Notes: a model not told the origin generated them from the sequence alone. Shown: positions 14,592 through 25,476, numbered from the stretch's first letter. The stretch is DNA of 64,000 nucleotides from Xanthomonas theicola (GCF_014236795.1 NZ_CP049017.1:3202001-3266000), one strand, 5' to 3'. Translations and numbers: made by a program.

Positions 14592-14907
14592 AACGAGTCC
14601 TTCTGTCAATGACGGTTTACACCGTGCGCTCAGGCCAACGACCTGTCACTACCTTGCGGGTCTGCGCGCAAACCTGGCAAGTCCCTGCAACGCCCGCGGG
14701 TCGGAGAATACTATAACCCGGCCAATAGCTTACCAAGGGTCCTCGGGCGACGGTCGCCTGTGCCTGGGGCGTTGCGCCCACCCAGGGGCGGTGAGGCCCG
14801 ACCCTGGAGCTGGGCCGGCGTCAGGTCAGCCGGCCGGCATCCGCCCCTGGTCGGCCGATTGTCAGGGAGATCGGTGTTCCAACAGCGGATGCACTTCCCC
14901 AAAAGAC
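14592..14907. other. Intergenic, no gene seen
   Basis: 316 bases between two minus-strand genes. No supported gene, RNA or terminator. Confidence 0.5.
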
Positions 14908-15375
14908 TCAGCGTTCCTGCGACGGCACCGGCGGCCGGAGTTGCGGCACTGCCGGCGCCTGCGGCCCCGGCGGGACCCAGATCGCCATGCCGGCGGCGCG
15001 CTTCTGCGTGGTCGGGATGCCGACGCCCAGGCCGCCGCCGACGTGGCCGCCATAGCTGCCGGCGCCGACCGACACGCCGCCGCCCGAGCGCTGCGAGGCC
15101 ACGCCCATCAGCACCACGCCGTTGGCGCCGAGCTTGGCCGCCTCGCGCTTGAGCCGCGCCATCGCCGCGTCGGTCTGGCCCTGGGTGCCGAAGCCGGCCG
15201 CGCTGGCCGATTCGAGCTGGGCGATGTCGACCGCGCCGGGCGGCGGGGTCGCATAGATCTGCACCAGGGCCGGATCGATCGGCGGACGCGGCGCACTGAC
15301 CATGACCTTGGAGGAACTGGCGCAGCCGGCCAGCGCGAGCAGCAGCGCCAGCGGCAACAGCGGTCGGACGTTCAT
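14908..15375 (-). CDS. Lipoprotein, small conserved
   Basis: 155 residues with lipobox LAGC (Cys18). The mature part holds AMARLKREAAKLGANGVVLMGVASQ, a pattern seen in small YbjQ/DUF4156-like envelope lipoproteins where GANG-V-V lies in a strand. A Gly-rich segment and a Pro-rich C-terminus follow. Function unknown. Confidence 0.65.
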   Translation of the reverse strand: MNVRPLLPLALLLALAGCASSSKVMVSAPRPPIDPALVQIYATPPPGAVDIAQLESASAAGFGTQGQTDAAMARLKREAAKLGANGVVLMGVASQRSGGGVSVGAGSYGGHVGGGLGVGIPTTQKRAAGMAIWVPPGPQAPAVPQLRPPVPSQER

Positions 15376-15554
15376 GGCATTACCCCCCGCGGATCGGATA
15401 CGAAGCGATGATAGGCGCGATCGGTGAACCGCGACGCACCCGCCATCGCCGCGCCACCGTGGCACGCCCGTCGTGAGCCCCATGCCAAGAGTTGGCTTGC
15501 GCCGGCAGGGCCGCGCGCTATGGTGCGCACTGGCATTCGGCGAAGGGCGGCGGC

Positions 15555-15803
15555 ATGGGCTTGATCAGTCTGTTGTGGGGCATGGTGGCGTTGCTGTGGA
15601 TGATCCTGGCCTTCATCCCGCTGCTGGGCTGGGGCAACTGGTTCGTGATTCCGTTCGCCGCGGTCGGCGCGATCATCGCTGCGATCGGCCTGCTGTTCAC
15701 CTCGGCGCCCAATCGCGGCCGCGCCAAGACCGGGCTGATCCTCAACGGCCTGGTGATCGTGGTCGGGGTGATCCGGCTGAGCCTGGGCGGCGGCCTGATC
15801 TGA
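15555..15803 (+). CDS. Small membrane protein
   Basis: 82 residues with three hydrophobic helices (residues ~4-22, 28-48 and 60-80) joined by a basic loop (SAPNRGRAKTG). RBS-like GGGCGGCGGC precedes the ATG. No known function; conserved-looking composition. Confidence 0.65.
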   Translation: MGLISLLWGMVALLWMILAFIPLLGWGNWFVIPFAAVGAIIAAIGLLFTSAPNRGRAKTGLILNGLVIVVGVIRLSLGGGLI

Positions 15804-15882
15804 GCGCTGGCCCGCGCGTGGTCGCCAGGCACGGCGGCATGCTGTGTTGCAGCGGCCTGCGTCCAGGGGCGGCCGGCAGGGG

Positions 15883-17007
<1,125 letters not shown>

Positions 17008-17013
17008 GGCGCA

Positions 17014-17112
17014 CGCATGCACAAGTACCTGCGATGGCTCAATGCCATCGTGCGCGATCGAGCGCCGTATGCGCCTCCTACGCTCGCTTCTGCATGACGG
17101 TTGACTCCTACA
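17014..17112 (+). mobile_element. 3' end of an IS110-family transposase (remnant)
   Basis: The frame from 17017 reads [17 protein letters not shown] then YAPPTLASA and a stop, followed by tgacggttgactcctac. The same peptide and terminal bases occur, inverted, at the end of the IS110-type remnant at 62.5 kb ([17 protein letters not shown]; tgacagttgactcccac). Only about 100 bases remain, seven bases after the hemB stop codon. Confidence 0.75.
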
Positions 17113-17169
17113 GGGCGTGCCGGCGGCCTGGTGCGATGTGTGCTTTGGCGCCGGGGCGCCGCCGCGGTC

Positions 17170-18306
17170 TCAGCTGCGGTTGCCGGTCGCGGTGGCCGCT
17201 GCCGGGACGCCGGTCAGCTGCCGCGCGGCATCCGCGCGCGGCGACAGCGGCGAGGGGCAGTGGCCGGCGCGGCGCGGCGCCGGTAGTTCGGCGAACCAGT
17301 CCTCCACCGTCGGCGCGAGCAGGTCCAGCCGCATCGGCAGGCTCAAGTGGTTCTCGCCGGGCATCTCCAGGTAGTGCGCGCGCGGTGCGTCCAGCGCCAG
17401 CAGGCGGCCGTGCGCGACCGGGATGTGCTGGTCGGCGCTGCCGTGCAGCAACAGCAGGCAGGCAGGCGCGGCCCGCGCGGCGGCGGTCACGTCGATCTGG
17501 TCCAGGTTCAGCGCCAGGCGCTGGTTGGCGTTGGCGATGACCGCGTCCAGGTTCTGCCCGGCGTAGCGCCAGCGCGCCAGGTCCATCGCTGCGCTGGCCA
17601 TCCAGCCCTGCGGGCGGCTGGCGAGCATGTGCGGGATCATGTCGCGGATGCCGCGGCCGGCGTTGGCGAAGGATTCCATCGCCACCACGCCGTCGACGTC
17701 GCCGCCCAGTTTCTGCGCGGCAAACAGCGCGGTGGCGGCGCCGTAGGACACGCCGAACAGGTACAGCGGGCCTTGCACCTCGCCGCGCGCGCGCAGCGCG
17801 CGGATCACCGCGATCACGTCGTCGGACTCGCGGGTGCCGTAGCCGGCCGGGCCGCCGCCGGAGCGGCCGTGGTTGCGCAGGTCGATGCTGATGCTGCGGT
17901 AGCCGGCCTGGGCCAGGTCCAGCGACCACGGCAGCAGCGAATCGCCGTCCATCATCCAGCCGTGCAGCAGCACCACGGTGCCGCGCGGGGCGCGGAAGGT
18001 GTGCGGCTGCGGCGCGGCCACGTCCATCGCGAAGTCGGCGCGCTCGCGGCCGGCGTGTTCGTAGCGGTAGCGCATGCGGTAGTCGCCCGGGTCGATCGCG
18101 CGCCAGAAGATCGGGATGCCGCCCGGGACGAGCACGTGCCCGCTGTGGTTGGGCAGCGTCGCCAGCAGGCCCTGGATGCGCTCCTCGTCCATCAGCGGCG
18201 ACACGCCGCCCGGCGCGACCAGGCGATCGCTGAGCGAGGTGGAGGAGCAGGCGGCCAGGCACAGGCTGGCGCAAAGGACGAGCAGCGGACGCAGGCACGG
18301 CGACAT
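17170..18306 (-). CDS. Alpha/beta hydrolase lipoprotein
   Basis: 378 residues. Lipobox LAAC (Cys20). The fold starts near GTVVLLHGWMMDG, with nucleophile elbow GVSYGA, acid in LLLLHGSADQHIP and His in GENHLSLP. It is probably an envelope-anchored esterase or peptidase-like hydrolase; the substrate is unknown. The C-terminal ~45 residues are a low-complexity Ala/Arg/Pro tail. Confidence 0.8.
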   Translation of the reverse strand: MSPCLRPLLVLCASLCLAACSSTSLSDRLVAPGGVSPLMDEERIQGLLATLPNHSGHVLVPGGIPIFWRAIDPGDYRMRYRYEHAGRERADFAMDVAAPQPHTFRAPRGTVVLLHGWMMDGDSLLPWSLDLAQAGYRSISIDLRNHGRSGGGPAGYGTRESDDVIAVIRALRARGEVQGPLYLFGVSYGAATALFAAQKLGGDVDGVVAMESFANAGRGIRDMIPHMLASRPQGWMASAAMDLARWRYAGQNLDAVIANANQRLALNLDQIDVTAAARAAPACLLLLHGSADQHIPVAHGRLLALDAPRAHYLEMPGENHLSLPMRLDLLAPTVEDWFAELPAPRRAGHCPSPLSPRADAARQLTGVPAAATATGNRS

Positions 18307-18564
18307 GGCGGTCGGGTGGTGGACGGATGGCCGCGCAGGCTAGCGCCTTCGCCGACGCGGCTCTACCGTAATTCGATGACGGAAAGATGACGCGCGCCGG
18401 GCCAAGCCGCGAACGCCGCCCCGGTCTCCCTGCCCTTGGCGTGCGCCGACACGCGTCCTGCCGTCCCGAATGGCCGCGCCGGACCCAGGGCAGGCTGAGG
18501 GCAGGCCATGCGGCGCCGGTAACGGCGGCCCAGGCCCGTCCGCAGCGTGGCCTGCGCCAGCAGT
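18307..18564. other. Intergenic, no gene seen
   Basis: Upstream region of the hydrolase gene, ending at the terminal repeat of the IS3 remnant. No supported gene. Confidence 0.4.
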
Positions 18565-18688
18565 GTGAACGGCCCCGGGTATTGCGAAGTCCCATTGGGT
18601 TAAGTCAGGCCACCCCCGAGGCGGCTTGACTGGCGAGTTGCTTGTAGTCGTTTGCTTCGGCTTCTGCAGGCGGAACATAGCCGATGGC
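18565..18688 (-). mobile_element. IS3-family 3' end, remnant
   Basis: On the minus strand the end of an orfB reads IGYVPPAEAEANDYKQLASQ then AASGVA and a stop. It is followed by a terminal repeat whose plus-strand form begins TGAACggCCCCGgg, like the ends of the IS3 element at 42332-43670. It stops exactly where the next IS3 element begins, so that element inserted into it or recombined with it. Confidence 0.75.
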
Positions 18689-18719
18689 GACGTCCCCCCG
18701 CCCTGAGTAGCGGTCGGGT

Positions 18720-19584
18720 TTAGAGTCCGGTGCTCATGATATGGGTGTTGGCAAGATGTTCGGCATAAGCGGACGGCATCATGCCGCCGATCGCTTTCTT
18801 AGGTCGGTCCTCGTTCTATCCGCGTCGCCAGCGTTCGATCTCAGTGCGCGCACGCAGCAGGGTTGGGAACCAGTGCTCGTTGAGACATTCGTCGCGTAGT
18901 CGGCCGTTGAACGATTCGACGTAGGCGTTCTGGTTCGGTTTGACGGGTTGGATCAGCCGTAACTGCACGCCACGGGCATGCGCCCAGGCGACCATGGCTT
19001 TGCCGCAGAACGCCTTGCCGTTGTCGGTGCGGATCACTTGCGGCAAGCCGCGACTGTGCGCCAGCCAGTCCAGCACACGCGCAACGCCGTGTCCCGAGAT
19101 CGCGCGCTCCACGTCGATGGCGATCGCTTCGTGCGTGGCGTCGTCCACGATCACCAAACACTTGAATACCCGACCTTCGGCAGTGCGGTCGAACACGAAG
19201 TCCATCGACCACACCTGGTTGGCCTGCGATGGCCGCAACAGCGGCTGACGCTCGCCCACTGGCACCTTTTTGCGTCTGCGGCGTCGGACCTGCAGCTGCT
19301 GCTCGCGATACAACCGCTCCACACGTGTGTCGTTCGCCAGCCGTCCTTCCTGTCGCAGTTTGAGATAGATCATCCCCCCCGCCGTAGCGGCGATGGCGAT
19401 GCGCCAGCGCAAGGATGCGTTCGCGTAGATCGATGTTGCGGTCTTCGCGCGGGCGATAGCGCAACGCACTGGCGCTCATGCCGATCGCTGCCAAGGCGTG
19501 ACGCTCGCTGGCGCCATGCCCGATCCACTCGCGCACCAGCGCACGACGCGCCGGTGCGCTCACCACTTTTTTTTCGCAGCGCAT
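18720..19584 (-). pseudogene. IS3 transposase OrfB, frameshifted and nonsense
   Basis: It starts in one frame (VVSAPARRALVREWIGHGAS, HTH-21-like part) and shifts at a run of seven C (19374-19380). It then continues with the rve integrase core: VWSMDFVFD (first Asp), VIRTDNGKAF (second Asp), AYVESFNGRLRDECLNEHWF (Glu). A TAG at 18816-18818 replaces the Tyr of RR-x-YNE. The frame resumes (NEDRPKKAIGGMMPSAYAEHL) to the natural stop at 18720. Confidence 0.85.
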
Positions 19585-19831
19585 CCTCGATCAGGTCGTT
19601 CTCGAACACCTGCTCGGCCAGCAACTTCTTCAGCCGGGCGTTCTCTGCCTCCAGGTCCTTGAGCCGCTTGGCATCGGGCACGCTCATCCCGCCGAACTTG
19701 CTGCGCCACAGATAGTAGGAGGCCTCACTGAAGCCATGGCGCCGGCACAGGTCCTTGATCGCCACGCCCGCTTCGGCCTCACGCAGGAAACCAATGATCT
19801 GTTCTTCGGTAAATCGCTTCTTCACGTCCAA
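19370..19831 (-). CDS. IS3 transposase OrfA
   Basis: The first ~88 residues are a complete OrfA: a helix-turn-helix (EEQIIGFLREAEAGVAIKDL, RRHGFSEASYYLWRSKFGG) and a leucine-zipper segment (RLKDLEAENARLKKLLAEQ). After it comes a run of eight A on the coding strand (19567-19574 as T), a typical slippery site for -1 frameshifting into OrfB. Translation past that point in this frame is not meaningful. Confidence 0.85.
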   Translation of the reverse strand: MDVKKRFTEEQIIGFLREAEAGVAIKDLCRRHGFSEASYYLWRSKFGGMSVPDAKRLKDLEAENARLKKLLAEQVFENDLIEDALRKKSGERTGASCAGARVDRAWRQRASRLGSDRHERQCVALSPARRPQHRSTRTHPCAGASPSPLRRGG

Positions 19832-19920
19832 TCTCCTTGGTCTGAGGGATTGGACTCCAAATCAGCCTGCTACTCTAAATAGGGGGGACGTCGGGGGCGC
19901 CGTTGCCGCGCACCCCGGCG

Positions 19921-19946
19921 AAAGCCCGGCATCGGCCGGGCTTTTT
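19921..19946. terminator. Intrinsic terminator
   Basis: Stem aaagcccggc / gccgggcttt with loop atcg, followed by a T-run on the plus strand. On the minus strand it lies downstream of the ABC permease gene (20049-21230) and fits as that operon's terminator. Confidence 0.75.
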
Positions 19947-20042
19947 GGGGATTGGGCATTGGGGATTGGCAAGAGCGAAGCAGCGATATAGCAGCGATCG
20001 TATTGCATCGGTACCTGCGGCTTTTGCGACTCCCCAATCCCG
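19947..20042. repeat. Imperfect inverted repeat of gggattggg / ccaatccc
   Basis: Repeated gggattggg motifs at the left and ccccaatccc at the right flank a ~60-base centre. A typical non-coding intergenic repeat; no function can be read. Confidence 0.4.
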
Positions 20043-20048
20043 AGCTCC

Positions 20049-21226
20049 TCACCCCGATATCGCCAGCCGCTCCTGCCGGTAGCGGCGGACCGCGGCCAGC
20101 CACAGCAGCGCGGCCAGGCCGAAGCCGGCGGCCAGGTATACCGCCCAGATTTGCAGGTCGATCGGTTCGCGGCGGATGATCTTCAGCAGCATCTGGTTCT
20201 GCGCCAGGAACGGTACGGCGAACTGCCACAGCGTGGTCTTCAGCGGATACACCATCAGCGCGTAGCCGGGCAGCATCGGCAGCAGCATCAGCCAGGTCAT
20301 GTGGCTCTGCGCCTCCTTCATGCTCTTGGCCGCCGCGGCCAGCACGGTCAGCAGCGAGGTGCCGATGAACAGCATCGGCAGCAGCACGAACAGCATCTGC
20401 AACATGGCCGCGAAACTGACGTTGAGCTGCCGGCCGATGCCGCTGGCGACCTGTGCGCTGAGCTTGAACGCGAGCAGGGTCAGCAGCAGCGAGGCCAGCC
20501 CGACCACGCAGGCGGCGGCGATCTTGCCGCTGACGATGGCGCCGCGCGAGGCCGGCGTGGCCAGCAGCGGTTCCAGCGATTGCCGCTCGCGCTCGCCGGC
20601 GGTGGCATCCAGGATCAGGTAGGCGCCGCCGATGAAGGAGGTGATGGTCAGCAGCACCGGCAGCAGGATCGCCAGCAGCGCACCGCGCTTGGCCTCGGCG
20701 GTGGCCAGGTCCTGGATGGCCATGTCCAGCGGCCGCGAGACCTGCGCATCGATGCCGCGTGCCAGCAGCCGCAGCGCGCCGACCTGCTGACTGTACATGC
20801 TCAGCGCCGCCTGCACCCGCGCGGTCGGGATGTCGGCGTCGCGCCGGGTGCTGTCCTTGACGATCTCCACCAGCGCCGGCCGCCCCTCGCGCCAGGCATT
20901 GGCGTAGTCCTCGTCGATCTTCAGCGCCAGGTCCACGTCCTGGCTGCGGATCGCCGCGGTCAGGTCTTTTGGCGGCGCCACCGCGTTCAGGCCTTGCGCG
21001 GCCAGGAACGCGACCAGGTTCGGCGCGCGTTCGCGGCCGATCACCGGGATGTCCAGCGGTTTGTCGATCTGGGTCCTGACCCGGCTCTCGGCCAGCGCGC
21101 CCATGCCCAGGATCAGCGCCGGATACAGCAGCGGGCCGAGCAGCAAGGCCAGCGCCAGGGTGCGGCGGTCGCGCGCAAGATCGCGCAATTCCTTGCGCAT
21201 CACGGTGAAGACGGTTCGAAACAGGC

Positions 21227-21230
<4 letters not shown>
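20049..21230 (-). CDS. ABC-2 type transporter permease (NatB-like)
   Basis: 393 residues. An N-terminal helix (LALALLLGPLLYPALILGMGAL) precedes a large extracytoplasmic domain (residues ~50-185). A five-helix membrane domain follows with the family feature GERERQSLEPLLATPASR between helices. It pairs with the ATPase encoded just upstream through an ATGA stop/start overlap, so the two are translationally coupled. Export of ions or small molecules (Na+ in the named family) is inferred from the family, not shown. Confidence 0.88.
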
Positions 21231-21973
<743 letters not shown>

Positions 21974-22004
21974 GCGCGGTCCTCCCTGCGAAACGCTGCG
22001 CGGC

Positions 22005-23522
22005 TCATGGTTCCCATCCGTTGAATGAAGTGAAGGCCGGCACGCCGCTCATCGGGTTCAGGCAGGTGGCGTCGAGCTGTTTGGCATCGGCGTTCTCGAA
22101 GAACTGGCTCAGCAGCTTGGGCATGCAGCCCAAGGTCATGGTGCCGTGGCCCTGGCCGCGCACCACCAGGTGGCGGCCGTTGGGCAGGCCTTGCAGCACG
22201 CGTGCGGCATAGCGCGGCGGGGTCACAGGATCCAGCTCGCCGGAGGTCAGCAATACCGGCAGCTGAGACTTGAACGGCGCAGTGAAATCGGCCGGGCGCG
22301 TGCCGGTCGGCCACGACGGGCACGCGGCGAAGAACATCTGCACCACCTCCGGACCGAGCAGTGTGTCGGCGCCGGCGGCAGGCGGATGATAGCGGTCGGC
22401 GTCCTCGGCGCAGATCACCGACCACTGCATGCCGCGGTTCATCTGCCCCTGCAGTTGCTTGCCCATCATCTGCGCCAGCGACATCAGCGGCGCATAGCGT
22501 TCGTGCGCGGCCTCGTCCAGCACCAGCGGCAGCAGCGATGCGGTCTGCGGCGCATACGAGAACGAGAACGCCAGGCTGGTGACGGTGTCGGCGGTGACCC
22601 GGTCGTGCTTGCTCTCGCCGCTGGCCGGGTCGCGGTAGTCCACCTCCGCCGGCGCCTGCCGCAGCCGCTCCACCACCGTGCGCAACTGCGCGCGGGTGTC
22701 GGTGGGAAAGCGCTTGGCGCAAGCCGGGGTGGCCTTGCACTGCTCCGATTGCAGCTTGATCGCGTCCTCGAAGGTGGTGGCGAATTCGCCGCCGACCACC
22801 AGGTCGTTGGGCGCCACGCCGTCGATCACCACGCTGCGCGTGTGCGCCGCATAGCGCGCCGCATAGTGCTGGGCGACGCGAGTGCCGTAGGAGCCGCCGA
22901 TCAGGTTGAGCTTGTCCACGCCGAGCGCGACGCGCACCGCGTCCAGGTCGACGATGGCCTGGGTCGTGGTGTAGTAGCGCGGATCGGCGCGGCCCTGCAG
23001 CGACTGCGCGCAGCGCTTGGCGTAGTGGGCGATTTCGGCCGCGGTGGGCGCGCGCGCCGGATCGGCCAGCTGCATTTCCTTGCCGTCCGCACCCAGGCAG
23101 GTCAGCGGATTGGACTGGCCGGTGCCGCGCTGGTCGATCAGGAACACGTCGCGGCGCTTGCGGGTTTCACGCAGGGCGAAGTCGACGATGCTGGCCACCT
23201 CGGTCGCCGCCTGGCCGGGACCGCCGGCGATGAAGAACACCGGGTCCGGATCGCTTCCGCCCTGGCCGGTGACCGGCAGCCAGGCGATGTTGAGTTCGAT
23301 CTTGCGCCCGCCGGGCGCTGCCGGATTCTCCGGCACCGGCATGCGCGTGCACTGCGCCTCGACGTTGTTGGCGGCGACCGGGCTGGTCAGCGTGCACGGA
23401 TGGAAGCGCAGCGTGCCGTAGCTGCGGCCCTGGTTCTGCGGCGCTGGCGCGTGCCCGGCCTGGCAAGCGGCGAGCAGCAAGGTCGTCGCCACGACGGCGA
23501 GCGGTCTGCATGGGTGTGGCAT
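22005..23522 (-). CDS. Alpha/beta hydrolase lipoprotein, tripeptidyl aminopeptidase (TAP)-like
   Basis: 505 residues from the ATG at 23522, which has AAGGA eight bases upstream; ATGs at 23531 and 23543 are alternatives. Lipobox LLAAC. The hydrolase core has FFIAGGPGQAA (oxyanion Gly-rich loop), DQRGTGQSNPLTC and nucleophile GGSYGT. A C-terminal TAP-like domain carries the acid in TSGELDPVTPPRYA and His in GQGHGTM. Likely a peptidase acting on short or prolyl peptides in the envelope. Cys pairs suggest disulfides. Confidence 0.88.
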   Translation of the reverse strand: MPHPCRPLAVVATTLLLAACQAGHAPAPQNQGRSYGTLRFHPCTLTSPVAANNVEAQCTRMPVPENPAAPGGRKIELNIAWLPVTGQGGSDPDPVFFIAGGPGQAATEVASIVDFALRETRKRRDVFLIDQRGTGQSNPLTCLGADGKEMQLADPARAPTAAEIAHYAKRCAQSLQGRADPRYYTTTQAIVDLDAVRVALGVDKLNLIGGSYGTRVAQHYAARYAAHTRSVVIDGVAPNDLVVGGEFATTFEDAIKLQSEQCKATPACAKRFPTDTRAQLRTVVERLRQAPAEVDYRDPASGESKHDRVTADTVTSLAFSFSYAPQTASLLPLVLDEAAHERYAPLMSLAQMMGKQLQGQMNRGMQWSVICAEDADRYHPPAAGADTLLGPEVVQMFFAACPSWPTGTRPADFTAPFKSQLPVLLTSGELDPVTPPRYAARVLQGLPNGRHLVVRGQGHGTMTLGCMPKLLSQFFENADAKQLDATCLNPMSGVPAFTSFNGWEP

Positions 23523-23604
23523 GGTTCGCATCCTTGAGTTCATGGCTTGCAGGATGCCATGCCGGGGCATGGCGTCGTCGGTGACCGGTGGCAGGTCGAA
23601 CGCG

Positions 23605-23805
23605 TCACTGGGCATCGTCGAACAGGAACACCTGCTCGATGCTGTGCGCGAACAGCCGCGCGATACGGAACGCCAGCGGCAGGCTCGGATCGTACTTGCC
23701 GGTTTCCAGCGCATTGACGGTCTGCCGCGACACGCCCAGCCGCTCGCCCAGTTCGCCCTGCGACCAGCCGCGCGCCTCGCGCAGTTCGCGGATGCGGCTG
23801 TTCAT
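23605..23805 (-). CDS. XRE-family transcriptional regulator (short)
   Basis: 66 residues. A helix-turn-helix fills the first ~55 residues (LREARGWSQGELGERLGVS, RQTVNALETGKYDPSL). It is a stand-alone DNA-binding module of the YgzD type. Its ATG overlaps the stop codon of the upstream membrane-protein gene (ATGA), so the pair is co-translated. It is the natural candidate to bind the two palindromes upstream of the pair. Confidence 0.9.
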   Translation of the reverse strand: MNSRIRELREARGWSQGELGERLGVSRQTVNALETGKYDPSLPLAFRIARLFAHSIEQVFLFDDAQ

Positions 23806-24461
23806 TGGTAGCGGCGCGCATTGGCGACCTTGGCGATGCCGTACGTCGCGCACAGCAGCGGGAACACCCACAGCATCGCCGCCGACGCCGGCAGCGCGAT
23901 CACGTCCGCCGCCTGCAGGAAACCGGCAGTCATGTAGCCGCCGCTGACCAGCCCGGCGGCGATGGCGATGGACTCCAGTTCGATGCGCCGCTGCAGCTCG
24001 TCCGAATCGCGCACGAAGCGCGCCACCGCGCGGATCACCAGCGCCAGCAGCAGCGCCGGCAACAGCGCGATCAGCACCCGCGCCCAGTCCGCCTCCACGC
24101 CATCGAACAGGCGTTTCCAGCACAGCATCACGCCGACGTAGAGCAGCATCGGCGGCACGCACTCGCGGTAGTAGCGACGCGCCAGCGCCAGCGCCGGCGG
24201 CGCGCTGTCGCGCAGGCTGCCCGGCGACCACCACAGCATGATCGCCAGGCACAGGCCGCCGATGCCGAGACCGATCAACAACCCGCGCAGATAAGCGTCG
24301 CTGCGCAACGGCAGCCAGGGCGCCACGGCGAGCAGCGCCACGCTCGGGCACAGCACCGCGATCGCATTGCGCTTGCACACGCTCACCGGCGAACTCCGGC
24401 CACGGCGCCGACCCAGCCCGAACGACACCGATCGAATGCCACCACGACGTTGCGCATACAT
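23802..24461 (-). CDS. Membrane protein coupled to XRE regulator
   Basis: 219 residues with about six hydrophobic segments (for example YLRGLLIGLGIGGLCLAIML, VLIALLPALLLALVIRAVA and ALPASAAMLWVFPLLCATYG). The basic N-terminus could be shorter if a later start is used. Paired with a short XRE regulator by a four-base overlap, an arrangement often seen for small regulated membrane proteins of unknown role. Confidence 0.75.
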   Translation of the reverse strand: MYAQRRGGIRSVSFGLGRRRGRSSPVSVCKRNAIAVLCPSVALLAVAPWLPLRSDAYLRGLLIGLGIGGLCLAIMLWWSPGSLRDSAPPALALARRYYRECVPPMLLYVGVMLCWKRLFDGVEADWARVLIALLPALLLALVIRAVARFVRDSDELQRRIELESIAIAAGLVSGGYMTAGFLQAADVIALPASAAMLWVFPLLCATYGIAKVANARRYQ

Positions 24462-24466
24462 CCCCC

Positions 24467-24484
24467 TGTCAAGCCCGCTTTACA
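24467..24484. promoter_or_regulatory. Palindromic operator 1
   Basis: TGTCAAG-cccg-CTTTACA, an imperfect inverted repeat beginning five bases before the start codon of the membrane-protein gene and overlapping its translation start region. On the gene's strand it contains TTGACA. It probably binds the XRE protein encoded by the operon. Confidence 0.55.
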
Positions 24485-24509
24485 GGAGGATGCGCGCGAG
24501 CGTGCCGGC

Positions 24510-24527
24510 TGTCAAGCGTCCTTTACA
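24510..24527. promoter_or_regulatory. Palindromic operator 2
   Basis: TGTCAAG-cgtc-CTTTACA, identical in both arms to the copy at 24467 and 43 bases away, about four helical turns. On the gene's strand it contains TTGACA, which could serve as a -35 box. Confidence 0.55.
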
Positions 24528-24675
24528 AGTGGCGAGACACGACACTGGCCATCGATGCGATCAGCGCGCGATGCTACCCACTCCCTCGTCCAGGGCGATC
24601 GCGGCCGCCCCGCGCCAAGGCCGTCGAGCCCGGCCAACCGCGCATGCCGCACGATCGGCGCCCGGCGCGCAGGCG

Positions 24676-25461
24676 CTACTTGCTGCTGACGTACTTCTCG
24701 CGGCGGATGTGCTGCACCGGCAGGCCAGCCTCCTTCAGCGCATCGAAGCAGGCATCGACCATGTCCGGATTGCCGCACAGGTAGGCGATGTCGCCCTGCG
24801 CCTGCGGCGCGAACTCGGCCAGGAACTGCTGCACGTAGCCATGACGCACGTCCGCGTGGGGCTCCGCCGGCAGTTCGCGCGAGAAGCACGGCACGAAACG
24901 GAAGCGCGGATGCGTCTCGGCGAAGGCGCCGAACTCGTCGCCGTACAGCAGCTCGGCCGGCGTGCGCGCGCCCAGCAGCAGCAGCACCTCCACGCCACGC
25001 TCGGCCATCGCCGCTTCCAGCAGCGGCAGCATCGAGCGATACGGGGTGACGCCGGTGCCGGTAGCGACCAGCAGGTAGCGGCGGTTGGCGTCGCCCTGGT
25101 TCAGGCAGAATCGCCCGTAGGGGCCGCTGGCCGAGACCTGCCCGCCGATCTCCAGGCCCTCGAACAAGGCCGTGGCCGCGCCGCCGGCGACGAAGCTGAC
25201 CGCGATCTCGGCCACCGCGTCGGCCGGCTGCGCCGGGTCGTGACGGGTGGCCAGAGAATAGCTGCGCTTGGTCGCGGTGCCGTCGGCGTAGTGGAAATGC
25301 ACCTGCAAGAACTGGCCGGGCACGAACCGCAGAGGCTGCCCGTCGTCGCGGACGAAGCGGTAGTGGCCGACGGCCGGGGCCAGCATGCGGCGATCGACCA
25401 GTTTCAACGGGAATTGGGCAGGCACGAAGTTGCAACAGTCTGTGGCCGGGGCCGAGCCCAC
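24676..25461 (-). CDS. fpr: Ferredoxin/flavodoxin-NADP reductase
   Basis: 261 residues. An FAD-binding barrel with RSYSLAT (Arg-x-Tyr-Ser FAD motif) and GPYGRF is followed by an NADP domain with LVATGTGVTPYRSM, LYGDEF and YLCGNPDMVD. It shuttles electrons between NADPH and ferredoxin or flavodoxin in the cytoplasm. The start is taken as the GTG at 25461, which has AGGAG eight bases upstream; the first ATG is 25 codons later and would cut the barrel. Confidence 0.92.
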   Translation of the reverse strand: MGSAPATDCCNFVPAQFPLKLVDRRMLAPAVGHYRFVRDDGQPLRFVPGQFLQVHFHYADGTATKRSYSLATRHDPAQPADAVAEIAVSFVAGGAATALFEGLEIGGQVSASGPYGRFCLNQGDANRRYLLVATGTGVTPYRSMLPLLEAAMAERGVEVLLLLGARTPAELLYGDEFGAFAETHPRFRFVPCFSRELPAEPHADVRHGYVQQFLAEFAPQAQGDIAYLCGNPDMVDACFDALKEAGLPVQHIRREKYVSSK

Positions 25462-25470
25462 GAGGTCTCC

Positions 25471-25476
25471 TATAAT
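25471..25476 (+). promoter_or_regulatory. -10 box between divergent genes
   Basis: Exact TATAAT in a 63-base divergent gap, placed to serve the ABC transporter operon on the plus strand. Confidence 0.4.

Larger units (their letters stand above)
18689..19892 (-). mobile_element. IS3-family insertion sequence (about 1.2 kb)
   Basis: Imperfect terminal inverted repeats: gacgtcccccc-N6-gagtagc on the left and its partner gctactc-N5-ggggggacgtc on the right. It contains orfA and orfB on the minus strand. No obvious target-site duplication can be seen in the flanks. orfB is damaged, so the copy is probably inactive. Confidence 0.85.
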
